A model generated the notes under the pieces. That model was not told the origin of the DNA. It did no database searches and was given only the letters and a program-made list of their open reading frames with translations. From contig JBEKFZ010000029.1 in NCBI GenBank assembly GCA_050013075.1, positions 1 through 45,534 of the forward strand: a stretch of 45,534 nt of DNA, written 5' to 3'. Every line of letters begins with the position of its first letter. Position 1 is the stretch's first letter. Source of the stretch: JBEKIK01 sp050013075. GTDB taxonomy: Bacteria; Planctomycetota; Planctomycetia; Pirellulales; Thermoguttaceae. The position numbers were made by a program, and so were the translations under genes. Of this stretch, positions 16,308-24,160 are shown piece after piece.

Positions 16308-17213
16308 TTACATTTTCAGATTATTTCCGTAGCCCACGGTATGGGTTTTGCCGTCGATTTCGATTTCGATGTCGTTGTATCCGATGCGATTTACCTTGGC
16401 TTTGACCTTGCCGATGGTAAATTCTTCGCCTTCGTGCACTTTGAGCGTCTCTCCGGTGGTGCGCTCGAATAGCCAGGCTTCGGGAATGCCGTCGGCCTCG
16501 ATAATGGCCGTCAGATAGCTGAATTGCAGGGGATCGACTTTTGACGGCGGGGAAGGCTTTTCTCTTTCCCCGGGCGGATTTCTAGTTTGCGTATAGGCGG
16601 CGAACAGGTTCCGGTCGACGATGGCTTTGTTATAGGCCTCCAAGGAGGCGAGTTTCAGGCGGTTGCTTTTTTCGGCGGAGAGCTTGTCGGTTTGTTTGGA
16701 GCCCGGCAGGGAGAGCGCCTCGACGGCAATGAGCAGATCGAAATCAGTCGAGCTTTTGGGTGTGATGGTAATTGAACGGATTTTGTGCAAATGACCGGCG
16801 GAATAGAATTTATACAGGAATTGAGTCAATTTACCCAACGTGCCCTGACAATTGACGGTAAAACTAAACGCCGTGTAGATATTGCGGTGGTTTTGCGGGT
16901 CGACGGGATGAATGTTCACGCTTTTAAAATCGACATCATGGGCCAGTTCCGTGAGCCAGGCGTTATATTGCCTTGCGGCTTCTTTGAGATCCGAGGGCAA
17001 GGCGATGCGCTGCCAGACCGCCAGGCGATCCTTGGCCTTTTGCAAGTTTTGCACTTGATCTTCCTTGAGTTTGACTTTTTCGCTTATATCGTCGTAGTCC
17101 TTGCGCAGCTCGGCCAAGGGTTTTTGATTGGAAGGCCACAACCAATACAGGGCCACCAGCGCCAAAACGCCGACAACGACGGCGAATATTTTTTCGCGTT
17201 TATTCAGGGTCAT
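16308..17213 (-). CDS. pilO: PilO/GspM-like inner-membrane assembly protein with PilP-like tail
   Basis: This 301-residue protein has one N-terminal membrane helix (residues 9-26), a coiled coil (about 30-70), then a ferredoxin-like-sized domain (about 80-170). This order is that of PilO/GspM, which form the inner-membrane platform of type IV pili and type II secretion. From about 195 to the end it has VDRNLFAAY and a small beta domain (VHEGEEFTIGKVKAKVNRIGYNDIEI), similar to PilP/GspC-type homology regions. It follows the pilM-like gene by 39 bases. No clear Shine-Dalgarno precedes ATG 17213. Assignment rests on architecture and position more than on motifs. Confidence 0.7.
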   Translation of the reverse strand: MTLNKREKIFAVVVGVLALVALYWLWPSNQKPLAELRKDYDDISEKVKLKEDQVQNLQKAKDRLAVWQRIALPSDLKEAARQYNAWLTELAHDVDFKSVNIHPVDPQNHRNIYTAFSFTVNCQGTLGKLTQFLYKFYSAGHLHKIRSITITPKSSTDFDLLIAVEALSLPGSKQTDKLSAEKSNRLKLASLEAYNKAIVDRNLFAAYTQTRNPPGEREKPSPPSKVDPLQFSYLTAIIEADGIPEAWLFERTTGETLKVHEGEEFTIGKVKAKVNRIGYNDIEIEIDGKTHTVGYGNNLKM

Positions 17214-17252
17214 GAAAGAACTTCTGTGTATGTTAAAACTGATTTTCCCACG

Positions 17253-18740
17253 TTACTTGCCGCGCTTCGGCTGTGCGGGAGCCGGTTTTGCGGCGGTCGG
17301 CGGGACGATGCTGATACTCAACTGATCCTTGAATTCGACGGTATACGGACTAATCGATTTATCATCGTTGATGCCATTATTGGTTACCTGGTGCGTGGGA
17401 TCGTTTAAGCCTTGTTCCATGGAACTGATGCTTGCCGGGGACTTGGCCAGGCCTTCCATGGCGATCAGGCCGCCCTTGGAGTTCTTGCCCGGTCCGATAA
17501 TAAGTTTTTTGAGCATGGCGTCGTTGGCCGGGGGGAATTTCCGGCATAGTCGTTCAAGTTCATCCAGCCAGCAGACGTCAGTGACGGTCCACTTATCGAT
17601 TTCTTTCGCCATGTCCTGGACTTTGTACGCTTCTATCAGTTCCTTGTCCAATATTGCCGATTTCGCGGAAAGTTCAAGTATTGCCTGAGTAAAGCTTGCG
17701 CGCTTAATCTGCACGTAAGCTATATAACCCACGAGCAAAACCGCGGCGGCGACGGCGGGAAGGACGTAACGACGCCACTTTTTGGGCTGTTCCTGGCGGC
17801 GGCGGGGATGGAGAAAATCGACCGCGTGTCCGGTATGCTCCAACTCGGCCAGCAGCAGGCCGATCAAGGGCGCGAACCGGCCGGGATGTTCGGGCGGGGC
17901 GGAGCGGAGTTCCTCGCCCAGTTTCAAGCCTTGGAACGGATCGAACAATTCGGTGGGCACGGCCAGGTCTTTTTCGATCCGCTGGGCCATTTCTGCCTGC
18001 TGGGCGCCGACGCCGCAGAGCACGATCGAATCGACCTTGCGCCCGCCGAGTTGATTTTGCACGGCGGCCATCGTGCGGCGGACCTCGCCGATGAGGACTT
18101 GCGGCTGGGGCGGATCGCCGCCTAAGCGCGTGGTGCGCAGAAAAATCACGCGGCCGTCGCTCATCACCGTAAGGTCGGCTTCGTCGGACAATAGATCGAT
18201 CAACAGCCGCAATTCGCCCTGGCGGGCCGATTCCGAGCGGGCCAGAAGCGACGCTGCCGCGCATGCCCGCAAGACCAAGCGACGCGGCTTCAATCCGGCA
18301 GCCTGGCAGGTTTGCTGGATTTGCTCGACCAATTCCGGTCCGATGGCGGCGGCCAGCACGGTCCGCGGCTGGTCGGGCAGGTCGCCCAGGGGCACGAAAT
18401 CCAAGAGCCATTTTTCGTCGAACTCGTTGAACTCGCGCATGGCCTGGAAACGGACCAGATCGGGCAATTCGTCGTCCGGTGCGGGCGGCAAAAGGAGCTG
18501 CCGCAATTCGATGTTCGTCCGCCCGATGGCCACCAGGGTATCCAAGCGGCCCAGGCCGCGGGCGCCCAGGGCCGCGGCAAGCCGGGCGCCGATGTCGACC
18601 TCCGATTTATCTGTGCCGACCTCCCGGGGACGCAATTCGACGGAAAAAGCTTGTTCAACGAGCACCTGGTCGCCATGCGAGGAGGCCACCGCCAGACGCG
18701 CTTCAGAACCGTTCCATTCCAGGGCAAGCAGTTGAGGCAT
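17253..18740 (-). CDS. pilM: PilM/GspL-like actin-fold protein fused to PilN-like segment
   Basis: The 495-residue protein begins with an actin-like domain (about 1-310): LLALEWNGSEARLAV at the start, LVAIGRTNIELRQLLLP, LLIDLLSDEADLTVMSDGRV and IVLCGVGAQQ in order. One membrane helix follows at about 336-356, then a coiled coil and a small C-terminal domain as in PilN or the GspL periplasmic part. Such proteins couple the GspE ATPase to the membrane platform. The start codon is preceded directly by a heptad array (18746-18794) with no recognisable ribosome site. The gene is the eighth of the gspE-to-pilO cluster. Confidence 0.8.
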   Translation of the reverse strand: MPQLLALEWNGSEARLAVASSHGDQVLVEQAFSVELRPREVGTDKSEVDIGARLAAALGARGLGRLDTLVAIGRTNIELRQLLLPPAPDDELPDLVRFQAMREFNEFDEKWLLDFVPLGDLPDQPRTVLAAAIGPELVEQIQQTCQAAGLKPRRLVLRACAAASLLARSESARQGELRLLIDLLSDEADLTVMSDGRVIFLRTTRLGGDPPQPQVLIGEVRRTMAAVQNQLGGRKVDSIVLCGVGAQQAEMAQRIEKDLAVPTELFDPFQGLKLGEELRSAPPEHPGRFAPLIGLLLAELEHTGHAVDFLHPRRRQEQPKKWRRYVLPAVAAAVLLVGYIAYVQIKRASFTQAILELSAKSAILDKELIEAYKVQDMAKEIDKWTVTDVCWLDELERLCRKFPPANDAMLKKLIIGPGKNSKGGLIAMEGLAKSPASISSMEQGLNDPTHQVTNNGINDDKSISPYTVEFKDQLSISIVPPTAAKPAPAQPKRGK

Positions 18741-18745
18741 TGTTG

Positions 18746-18794
18746 TCAGTTCTCGGTTGTCGGTTTACAGTTCACGGTTTACGGTTTACAGTGG
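18746..18794. repeat. Heptad array, unit ACGGTTT / TCGGTTG, abutting pilM start
   Basis: Seven 7-base units in one phase: TCAGTTC, TCGGTTG, TCGGTTT, ACAGTTC, ACGGTTT, ACGGTTT and ACAGTGG. It ends 5 bases before the pilM ATG (minus strand) and occupies the place of the ribosome site. Confidence 0.9.
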
Positions 18795-18853
18795 GGATTT
18801 TTGCACACAGTATACGGTTATCGGTGAGAGGGTTAATCGGAGTGGTGATCGCG

Positions 18854-18868
18854 AAACCGCAAGCGGTT
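18854..18868. repeat. Solo hairpin B
   Basis: AAACCGCAAGCGGTT lies between gspK and the pilM-like gene, followed by TTCAACA and TTCAGCA units as in the hemC upstream element. Confidence 0.7.
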
Positions 18869-18911
18869 ATGCGCGTAATTCAACATTCAGCATTTAAATA
18901 TATGCCCTTAT

Positions 18912-20585
18912 TTACTGTGAAGACGCGGTCCCCAGCTCGTCCAGGGTGAATCCGCGACCGAGATGGCTTATATCTCTCCAGAATAACACCGTGGCGGGCT
19001 GAGTGCTAGCGTCGAGTACGACTTCGATACGTGCCGCCACCCCCCCGTCATCAAAATAGCCTATAGCCTGAACACGGTATACGTCGCCCCCGCAGGTGAC
19101 ATATTTTTCAAGGGCCTGCATTTGCTTCAGTGTAACAATCTCCTCCGTAAGCAGCCAGGTTGCGTAATTCATGCTTTTATCCGAGATTTTGCTATTATCC
19201 ATTGTTCGCCGGGCGATTATCTCTTCGACGATGTCGGAAGTCATGCCTGGTATGCACATGAGCACAGCCTTGGGCGCTAGATTGATATTAATCCGGCCGA
19301 CATACGAGGACTTGACGGACGTGGAATCCATTAGGATAGGCAAGTAGGTTTTCATGTCGCCGGCGGTTTTGGTGAAGGGCGAAGCATAGATGGTCTTTGT
19401 GGTGCCGACTGTTACTTGCACCGTTGTTGGCTCGATCAGGTCGAACACGGAGTTAAATTTGTTGCCGGTGCCCGTCTTAGTAAGATCGAGCGCGCTAGCG
19501 GGGATGGAAGAACCGCTAGTTTTTTCTACTGGGGTTAGGGTGTGTGGCCCGTATATCCGATAAGCGCAGATGAAAGCGGCTTGCTCGGCCGAAAGGACCT
19601 TCTGCAAATCGGTGGAAAGTGTCTGTAGGTCGCTCCCGTTGAGATCGATTTTCGTTGATCCATCCGAGGCTGTGGTGTTGGTTTCCTTACTGTATAAGGT
19701 GAGATATGGGGCCCAACCTAGATTCATCGAGCCGTCGGAGTTGTCCGCGTTGGGTATGGTCACATTGCTGTTTTCATCGGTATCGACGCGGCCGTTGCGG
19801 TTTAAGTCGCCGCCGAAGAGCAGCAAGGGAGTGACGCCGCGGACCAGCAGCAGTTCGTCGATGGTCGTAAGCGGACCGTTCTTCGGCTTGTATGGCGGCT
19901 GGAGGTTGGCATAATAATCCGACTCGGCCCCGGATTCGCGAGTCTGGTCGTCGGTATCGATCCAGTCGAGAATGGAGTCGGCGATGTCCTGGGTCATGCC
20001 CGGCAAATTCATCAAGATATCTCTTGCGGGGCTGGAACTGGTAGTGGAAGTAGTGCTGGGCGTGGAACTGGGATTGTTGCTGATCGAGTTGCCGGTGCTC
20101 GATTTGGTTAAACTCAATATATTATTGATGTTCAGCTTGGCGGATTCGTTTTCCAGGCCGTAGCGGATGCCGCCGCCGGGCAGTCCGTTTTCAAATACCG
20201 GAGCGATGAGTGTAACCCTTAAATGGACGGAAGGACTGGCGTCGTTGACCACCTGCACGCCTTGAAAAAACGAGGCATTGTCGTACCAGCCGCCGTCTTG
20301 GTTCTGGGTATCTTTACTCTTATAAAGGAAAATCCGCGCCTTTTGCAGGCCGGATTCGGCCGCAGCCAAGGCCTGGGCCTGCCGGCCGCTGATGACGGCC
20401 GCTTTTCTCTCGGTGAGCATTAATTCCGAAAAGGTAAAACAGACCAGCGTCAGCAAAGCGATCACCACAAGTACAAGCACCAGTATAAACCCCTTATGGG
20501 ACGGGAATTTCAAATTGCAAATTGCAAATTTCAAATTGCACATTGCGGATTCATTACTGTGAAGGGGCTTTTTGTTTTTCATCAT
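18912..20585 (-). CDS. gspK: GspK-like minor pseudopilin with array-encoded leader
   Basis: The 557-residue protein is a GspK: prepilin cleavage after Gly32 (SHKG/FILVLVLVVIALL), the RQAQALAAAESGLQKA helix, then the signature ILDWIDTDDQTRESGAESDYY region and two helix-hairpin-helix-like PGMT.DI.D.I segments. GspK caps the pseudopilus tip with GspI and GspJ. The leader is 32 residues long, and its middle (CNLKFAICNLKF) is the translation of a heptad array (20511-20545). GspK usually has a much shorter leader. The start is 26 bases after gspJ. The cleavage-site Phe is followed at +5 by a hydrophobic residue rather than Glu, which is normal for GspK. Confidence 0.88.
   Translation of the reverse strand: MMKNKKPLHSNESAMCNLKFAICNLKFPSHKGFILVLVLVVIALLTLVCFTFSELMLTERKAAVISGRQAQALAAAESGLQKARIFLYKSKDTQNQDGGWYDNASFFQGVQVVNDASPSVHLRVTLIAPVFENGLPGGGIRYGLENESAKLNINNILSLTKSSTGNSISNNPSSTPSTTSTTSSSPARDILMNLPGMTQDIADSILDWIDTDDQTRESGAESDYYANLQPPYKPKNGPLTTIDELLLVRGVTPLLLFGGDLNRNGRVDTDENSNVTIPNADNSDGSMNLGWAPYLTLYSKETNTTASDGSTKIDLNGSDLQTLSTDLQKVLSAEQAAFICAYRIYGPHTLTPVEKTSGSSIPASALDLTKTGTGNKFNSVFDLIEPTTVQVTVGTTKTIYASPFTKTAGDMKTYLPILMDSTSVKSSYVGRININLAPKAVLMCIPGMTSDIVEEIIARRTMDNSKISDKSMNYATWLLTEEIVTLKQMQALEKYVTCGGDVYRVQAIGYFDDGGVAARIEVVLDASTQPATVLFWRDISHLGRGFTLDELGTASSQ
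20511..20545. repeat. Heptad array, unit CAAATTG, inside gspK leader
   Basis: Five units in phase: CAAATTG, CAAATTG, CAAATTT, CAAATTG and CACATTG. The array is translated in the gspK leader. Confidence 0.9.
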
Positions 20586-20611
20586 TGCCAGGTTTTATTG
20601 GTGGATGTTGT

Positions 20612-21826
20612 CTATTGCGACGACGTGGACGATGTTGACGATGTGGGCTGTGCGGTCGGGATGCTCACCATGAGACGATATACGTTAGCCTGAAGATTTT
20701 GGGTATTGCGGGGATGTTGCGGAGTAATGACAATGCTTATTTGCACGGCCACCGGCAGGCCGCCATTGGAAACCGAATCCCAAGTATCGAGCCATTGGGT
20801 GCCGTCGGAGTAGAGAAAATCGATTTCTTGCACCTCGGGGGCAATGGGCGTCAAACTATCGCTGGTAACGGGAAATTGTCCGCCTTGCTGCGAGGCGTAG
20901 ACTCCCGGCGCCCGGCTCATTTCACGTCGAACCAGTCCGCTTAACACATTCGTTCCATTCGTGGTTCCCGTTGTCGAGGCGGCGCCGCCGTTGATGACGT
21001 AATAGGCCACGTTTTTCACGTCGCTCGCCTGGCTGGCGTTGGTAATGCCGGCGTCGGACTGGTTGGATATGGCCATGTACTGATCGACGCGAGGCAGGCG
21101 GCTGATATCGACTTGGAGTTGGTTGGCGTTACCGTAAAGCCCGGGCGTGGATGCCGGCCCGGTGTCGGCTATGTCGCCGGTGCGATCTTCGGAGCCGGTT
21201 GTCGCAGGACTTTCTGTGGTGGGAGTGGCGGTACCGCCTGCTGCCCCGGTACCGCCTGAAGTGCCGGTACCGCCTGAAGTGCCGGTACCGCCTGAAGTGC
21301 CGGTACCGCCTGAAGTAATGGTACCGCCTGAAGTTCCGGTGCCGCCTGAAGTTCCGGTGCCGCCTGATGTTCCGGAACCAACTTTAGTACCGGAGCCACC
21401 AGAAGTGCCGGAGCCGCTTTTATTACCGGAGCCGCCTGTAGTGCCGGAGTCGCTTTTAGTGCCGGAGCCGCCTGAAGTACTGCCCTTGCCGCTATTGCCG
21501 CTGGCTCCGGTCAAGTTCATGCCAATGGCGGCCGTGAGCAGCGAGATGCGCGAACCGGCGGGTACATTTGAATTACTGGCTCCCGAATCGCTTGAAGATG
21601 AAGAGCTTGACTTGGTGGAACTGTAAGGGACCGCGCTTTGCAAGTCTTGGGCAATAATCCGCAAAACAGCCCGGGCAAGTTGGGCTTCCTCCACTTTAGT
21701 GCGCCCGGAATCGAGCAGGCGAAGATGCAGATTAACCGCCATTCCCACCGCCGCCAGCACCAGAACGGACAGGCCCAAGGCCAATATCACTTCCAAAAGG
21801 GTAAAGGCGAAGTTTTGTCGACGCAT
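20612..21826 (-). CDS. gspJ: GspJ-like minor pseudopilin with Gly/Ser/Thr repeat insertion
   Basis: The 404-residue protein starts with a short basic leader and prepilin site MRRQNFA/FTLLEVILALG; Ala replaces the usual Gly before cleavage. The GspJ-type helix ARAVLRIIAQDLQSAVPYS follows, and later the DFLYSDGTQWLDTWDS segment seen in GspJ proteins. Between about residues 115 and 205 lies a repeat of GTSGG units coded by an 18-base tandem (21232-21490), roughly doubling the usual GspJ length. GspJ belongs to the pseudopilus tip complex. The insertion would form a flexible loop on the mature protein. Confidence 0.85.
   Translation of the reverse strand: MRRQNFAFTLLEVILALGLSVLVLAAVGMAVNLHLRLLDSGRTKVEEAQLARAVLRIIAQDLQSAVPYSSTKSSSSSSSDSGASNSNVPAGSRISLLTAAIGMNLTGASGNSGKGSTSGGSGTKSDSGTTGGSGNKSGSGTSGGSGTKVGSGTSGGTGTSGGTGTSGGTITSGGTGTSGGTGTSGGTGTSGGTGAAGGTATPTTESPATTGSEDRTGDIADTGPASTPGLYGNANQLQVDISRLPRVDQYMAISNQSDAGITNASQASDVKNVAYYVINGGAASTTGTTNGTNVLSGLVRREMSRAPGVYASQQGGQFPVTSDSLTPIAPEVQEIDFLYSDGTQWLDTWDSVSNGGLPVAVQISIVITPQHPRNTQNLQANVYRLMVSIPTAQPTSSTSSTSSQ
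21232..21490 (-). repeat. 18-base coding tandem repeat (GTSGGT) inside gspJ
   Basis: The unit GGTACCGCCTGAAGTGCC (plus strand) repeats several times exactly and then decays into 15-18 base variants. It encodes Gly-Thr-Ser-Gly-Gly-Thr in gspJ. All changes keep the frame. Confidence 0.85.
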
Positions 21827-21874
21827 GTAAAAGCTCCTTTTTTCCCGGGCGATAACAATTTATCGCCTTTTATT

Positions 21875-22492
21875 CTAATTTGCCGTACTCGTCCCTGTTC
21901 CGGAAGATGAATTAGACGACTGCCCAAGGCTTGGGTCCAAGATCCATCTTGTCAGGGAGAAAGACGTCGGATGTTGCGTGCCGGGCAGATTTTGCGTCAC
22001 GGTTACGCACAGGGCGATCAAACCGTCGCTATCTACCGTTTCCATGCTAACGGAATACACCCACAATACGTTTGTATTGGAGTCTTGGTCGATGGTATCG
22101 AACGAGGCGCCTGAGACCGCCTGTGGGGTGGTAATGCCCGAGGTGTATTCGGCCATTTTGCTTTCGCAAAGCAATAGGGCTTTTGTGAGGTCTTGCGTTG
22201 CCTTGGCGTTTCGGAAACCCAGTCGGCCCAGTTCGCCCAACACGACCATCGCACCGGTAAGAATCGCCAGGGCCAGAATTACTTCGAGGATGGAAAACGC
22301 GGCCTTTTTTGGGGATGAAGGATGAAGGATGAAGGATGAAGGATGAATTAAACCGCTTGCGGTTTCGCGGGAATTGGTTTTAGACTGGGCAGTAAACTGC
22401 CCAGCCCTTATTGCCAAAAGGCCGGCCCTTGGCAATTTGCAATTTGCAATTTGCAATAAAAAACATGCTCGCAAAATCCGGGATGCTTTCAT
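21875..22492 (-). CDS. gspI: GspI-like minor pseudopilin with repeat-encoded leader
   Basis: The mature part begins at Phe66: KKAA/FSILEVILALAILTGAMV, with Glu at +5, as in GspI. The start ATG overlaps the gspH stop as ATGA (22489-22492), so translation is coupled and this start is well supported. The 65-residue leader contains the translation of a heptad array (LLQIANCKL), hairpin A (AGQFTAQS), hairpin B (RETASG) and a second array (PSSFILHPSS). Normal GspI leaders are under about 15 residues. It looks as though a composite element entered between MKASRILR and PKKAAFSILEV and left the frame open. Confidence 0.85.
   Translation of the reverse strand: MKASRILRACFLLQIANCKLPRAGLLAIRAGQFTAQSKTNSRETASGLIHPSSFILHPSSPKKAAFSILEVILALAILTGAMVVLGELGRLGFRNAKATQDLTKALLLCESKMAEYTSGITTPQAVSGASFDTIDQDSNTNVLWVYSVSMETVDSDGLIALCVTVTQNLPGTQHPTSFSLTRWILDPSLGQSSNSSSGTGTSTAN
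22313..22457 (-). repeat. Composite element 1 (array - hairpin A - hairpin B - array)
   Basis: Read on the minus strand: a TTGCAAA-type heptad array (22457-22429), hairpin A (CTGGGCAGT / ACTGCCCAG, 22385-22404), hairpin B (AAACCGC / GCGGTTT, 22350-22365) and a TTCATCC array of five units (22347-22313). The whole element lies within the gspI leader. Confidence 0.9.
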
Positions 22493-23580
22493 AAGTTGCC
22501 TTGTCCCCCCGCCGCCGTTACGTCGCTAACTTTGACAATCCCGGTCAGACCGTGCAAGAATAGTTCTATCATCCGGCCCTCTTTGTTCCTGAGCAGTAAT
22601 TGCGCGTTGGATGTAGTCCCGTCGGGATAGAAGAAGATCGGTTCGGACCAGCCGGAGCCGACGGAAGCAACGTTGCTTGCGACATACGCATCGCTGGAAG
22701 GCATGTCGCCGGCGGAGGAGGTATTATCAGTTGACGTATTGTTTGTTATTGTCCCCGTCAGGGCGCCGAGGCCGGTCTGGCTGGAGACGAAAAAAACATC
22801 TTTAGGCAGCGTTTGTTCGAGGCAAGTCGGAGTCCCGTTAAGATTGCCCGTCGTGGCGTTAAGGTTGCTATTATTTTGCGAGGATCCCGTATTATTAGCG
22901 AGCATGGATTGCGCACTGTCGTTCGACGCCGGATCGACGGTAGTGCCGTTTAGCAGGGCGGAGGGATCGGATGTCAGCATATCGATGCGATATTTGTTGC
23001 CCTCGATTTCGTAGCGGAACACCCGTATGGCGCCCATTCTCATGGCTTCGACTCGGGCCTTGCACCACTGAGTGCGTACTATATCCGCGGCCTTGCGCAG
23101 GCGTTGATAGCTGAAAGTTTTTTCCAACTGCGGCCAGGCCATTGCACCGATGATGACCAGCAGGCAGAGCGTGAGCAAGACTTCGAGGAGCGTAAAAGCC
23201 GAATGATGAAGGGAAAAGGATGAAGGATGAAGGATGAAGGATGAATTCCGCGCAAAACCGCTTGCGGTTTCGCGGGAAATAACCTGAGAGTGGGCAGTGA
23301 ACTGCCCACCCCTTGCCGCCAAACACCCGCTGTCCGCCGTCCAATACTTGCTGCCCATAGTCCTCTTTCCCTTTGGGAGAGGGCTGAGGGGTGAGGGCGC
23401 TGCCATCTGTAATTTGCAATTTGCAATTTGCAATTTACAATTTGCAATCTCTTTTCCTGAACCCTGAACCCTGAACCCTGAACCCTGATTCCCGGGTTCC
23501 GCCCTAACCCTAACCCTCTGCCGACCGCCGGTGCGGCGCCCGGAAAGGGAACCAATCGAACTTAACAAGATTATCGCCAT
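22489..23580 (-). CDS. gspH: GspH-like minor pseudopilin with very long repeat-encoded leader
   Basis: The mature part starts at Phe129: HHSA/FTLLEVLLTLCLLVIIGAMAW, with Glu at +5, followed by the WCKARVEAMRMGAIRVFRYE helix and strand typical of GspH/FimT. The 128-residue leader is encoded by intergenic-type repeats: a CCTGAAC array, a TTGCAAA array, a CCTCTCCC hairpin, hairpin A, hairpin B and a TTCATCC array. No ATG, GTG or TTG lies between the TTG near 23325 and the cleavage site, so any standard start places at least about 40 repeat-encoded residues in the leader. The true start is therefore uncertain. The stop overlaps gspI (ATGA). Confidence 0.75.
   Translation of the reverse strand: MAIILLSSIGSLSGRRTGGRQRVRVRAEPGNQGSGFRVQGSGKEIANCKLQIANCKLQMAAPSPLSPLPKGKRTMGSKYWTADSGCLAARGGQFTAHSQVISRETASGFARNSSFILHPSSFSLHHSAFTLLEVLLTLCLLVIIGAMAWPQLEKTFSYQRLRKAADIVRTQWCKARVEAMRMGAIRVFRYEIEGNKYRIDMLTSDPSALLNGTTVDPASNDSAQSMLANNTGSSQNNSNLNATTGNLNGTPTCLEQTLPKDVFFVSSQTGLGALTGTITNNTSTDNTSSAGDMPSSDAYVASNVASVGSGWSEPIFFYPDGTTSNAQLLLRNKEGRMIELFLHGLTGIVKVSDVTAAGGQGNL
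23218..23309 (-). repeat. Composite element 2 (hairpin A - hairpin B - TTCATCC array)
   Basis: On the minus strand: hairpin A (23309-23290, GTGGGCAGT / ACTGCCCAC), hairpin B (23270-23254) and four GGATGAA units (23245-23218). Further upstream on the same strand come the CCTCTCCC hairpin and two arrays. Confidence 0.9.
23361..23398 (+). repeat. CCTCTCCC-type intergenic hairpin, copy 4
   Basis: CCTCTTTCCC and GGGAGAGG with a following GCTGAGGGGTGAGGG match the elements at 192 and 8821. This copy lies in the open frame of the gspH leader. Confidence 0.65.
23406..23447. repeat. Heptad array, unit TTTGCAA
   Basis: Six units in one phase: TCTGTAA, TTTGCAA three times, TTTACAA and TTTGCAA. It is translated as QIANCKL repeats in the gspH frame. 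Confidence 0.9.
23456..23490. repeat. Heptad array, unit CCTGAAC
   Basis: Four exact CCTGAAC units and one CCTGATT. A short CCCTAA hexamer run follows at 23501-23517. The array lies in the open gspH leader frame. Confidence 0.9.
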
Positions 23581-23597
23581 TGGTACACACGATATGT

Positions 23598-24032
23598 TTA
23601 TCGCCCGAGAGACCAGTTGCCGATGTCGTCGGCGGTGCCGTCAACGCCATCCGGCCCCACGGACCATAAGTCATAGGAAATGGGGTTATTTCTGCCGGGC
23701 GAGATGTATCTGTACTCGCGTTTCCAGGGATCCAACGGAATCGTCTCCATATAAGGACCGTTCCATTCCGTGGCGGAAGCATCGGAGGGTGGATTGCACA
23801 AGGCCGCAAGACCTTGATTGTTGGTGGGATACGCGTACATGTCGAGGTTGTACAAATCCAAGGGACTTTTGAATAATCCAATCTGCGATTTGGCGGCATT
23901 TACCATTGCCGCATTTCGCTGGGCAGTATAAGTACCGACCGCCAATGACGCGATAATCACCAGAATAATCAGCACCATCAAAACTTCAATCAGCGTAAAG
24001 CCGCGACGGCGGCGGGGACGATGGGATTTCAT
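23598..24032 (-). CDS. gspG: GspG major pseudopilin
   Basis: The start chosen is ATG 24032, with GGAG nine bases upstream. The 144-residue product has a basic leader and canonical cleavage site RRRRG/FTLIEVLMVLIILVIIA (Gly11, Phe12, Glu16). It keeps YPTNNQGLAALCNPP and DPWKREYRYISPGR, the GspG signature around the calcium-binding loop, and ends with a DLWSVGPDGVDGTADDIGNW-like motif. GspG polymerises into the pseudopilus that drives substrates through the secretin. It is the only pseudopilin here with an ordinary leader and ribosome site. Confidence 0.96.
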   Translation of the reverse strand: MKSHRPRRRRGFTLIEVLMVLIILVIIASLAVGTYTAQRNAAMVNAAKSQIGLFKSPLDLYNLDMYAYPTNNQGLAALCNPPSDASATEWNGPYMETIPLDPWKREYRYISPGRNNPISYDLWSVGPDGVDGTADDIGNWSLGR

Positions 24033-24112
24033 GACTAGGGACTCCGAATTAAATGTGCGGGTAAACAAACCTCATTATAATCCGTTCTACTGGTTTTGGG
24101 ATAACTCTATTG

Positions 24113-24138
24113 CGTTCCCACGCCGGAGCGTGGGAACG
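24113..24138. repeat. CGTTCCCACGC hairpin between gspF and gspG
   Basis: Arms CGTTCCCACGC (24113-24123) and GCGTGGGAACG (24128-24138) are perfectly complementary with a 4-base loop. The same sequence type occurs at 14757-14784. Confidence 0.85.
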
Positions 24139-24160
24139 AGGAATACATTTCATGGGTTAG

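Noticed and set aside
21147..21626. Pro/Val-rich plus-strand frame opposite gspJ
   Set aside because: It is the complement of the GTSGG coding repeat; the regular P-P-E-V pattern is a by-product of the 18-base unit.
23501..23517. Telomere-like CCCTAA repeat
   Set aside because: Only two to three hexamers next to a heptad array; a short simple repeat in a bacterial gene leader, not a chromosome end.
23510..23899. Frame overlapping gspG in another phase
   Set aside because: gspG has a complete set of family signatures in its own frame and a good start; the overlap is a shadow.
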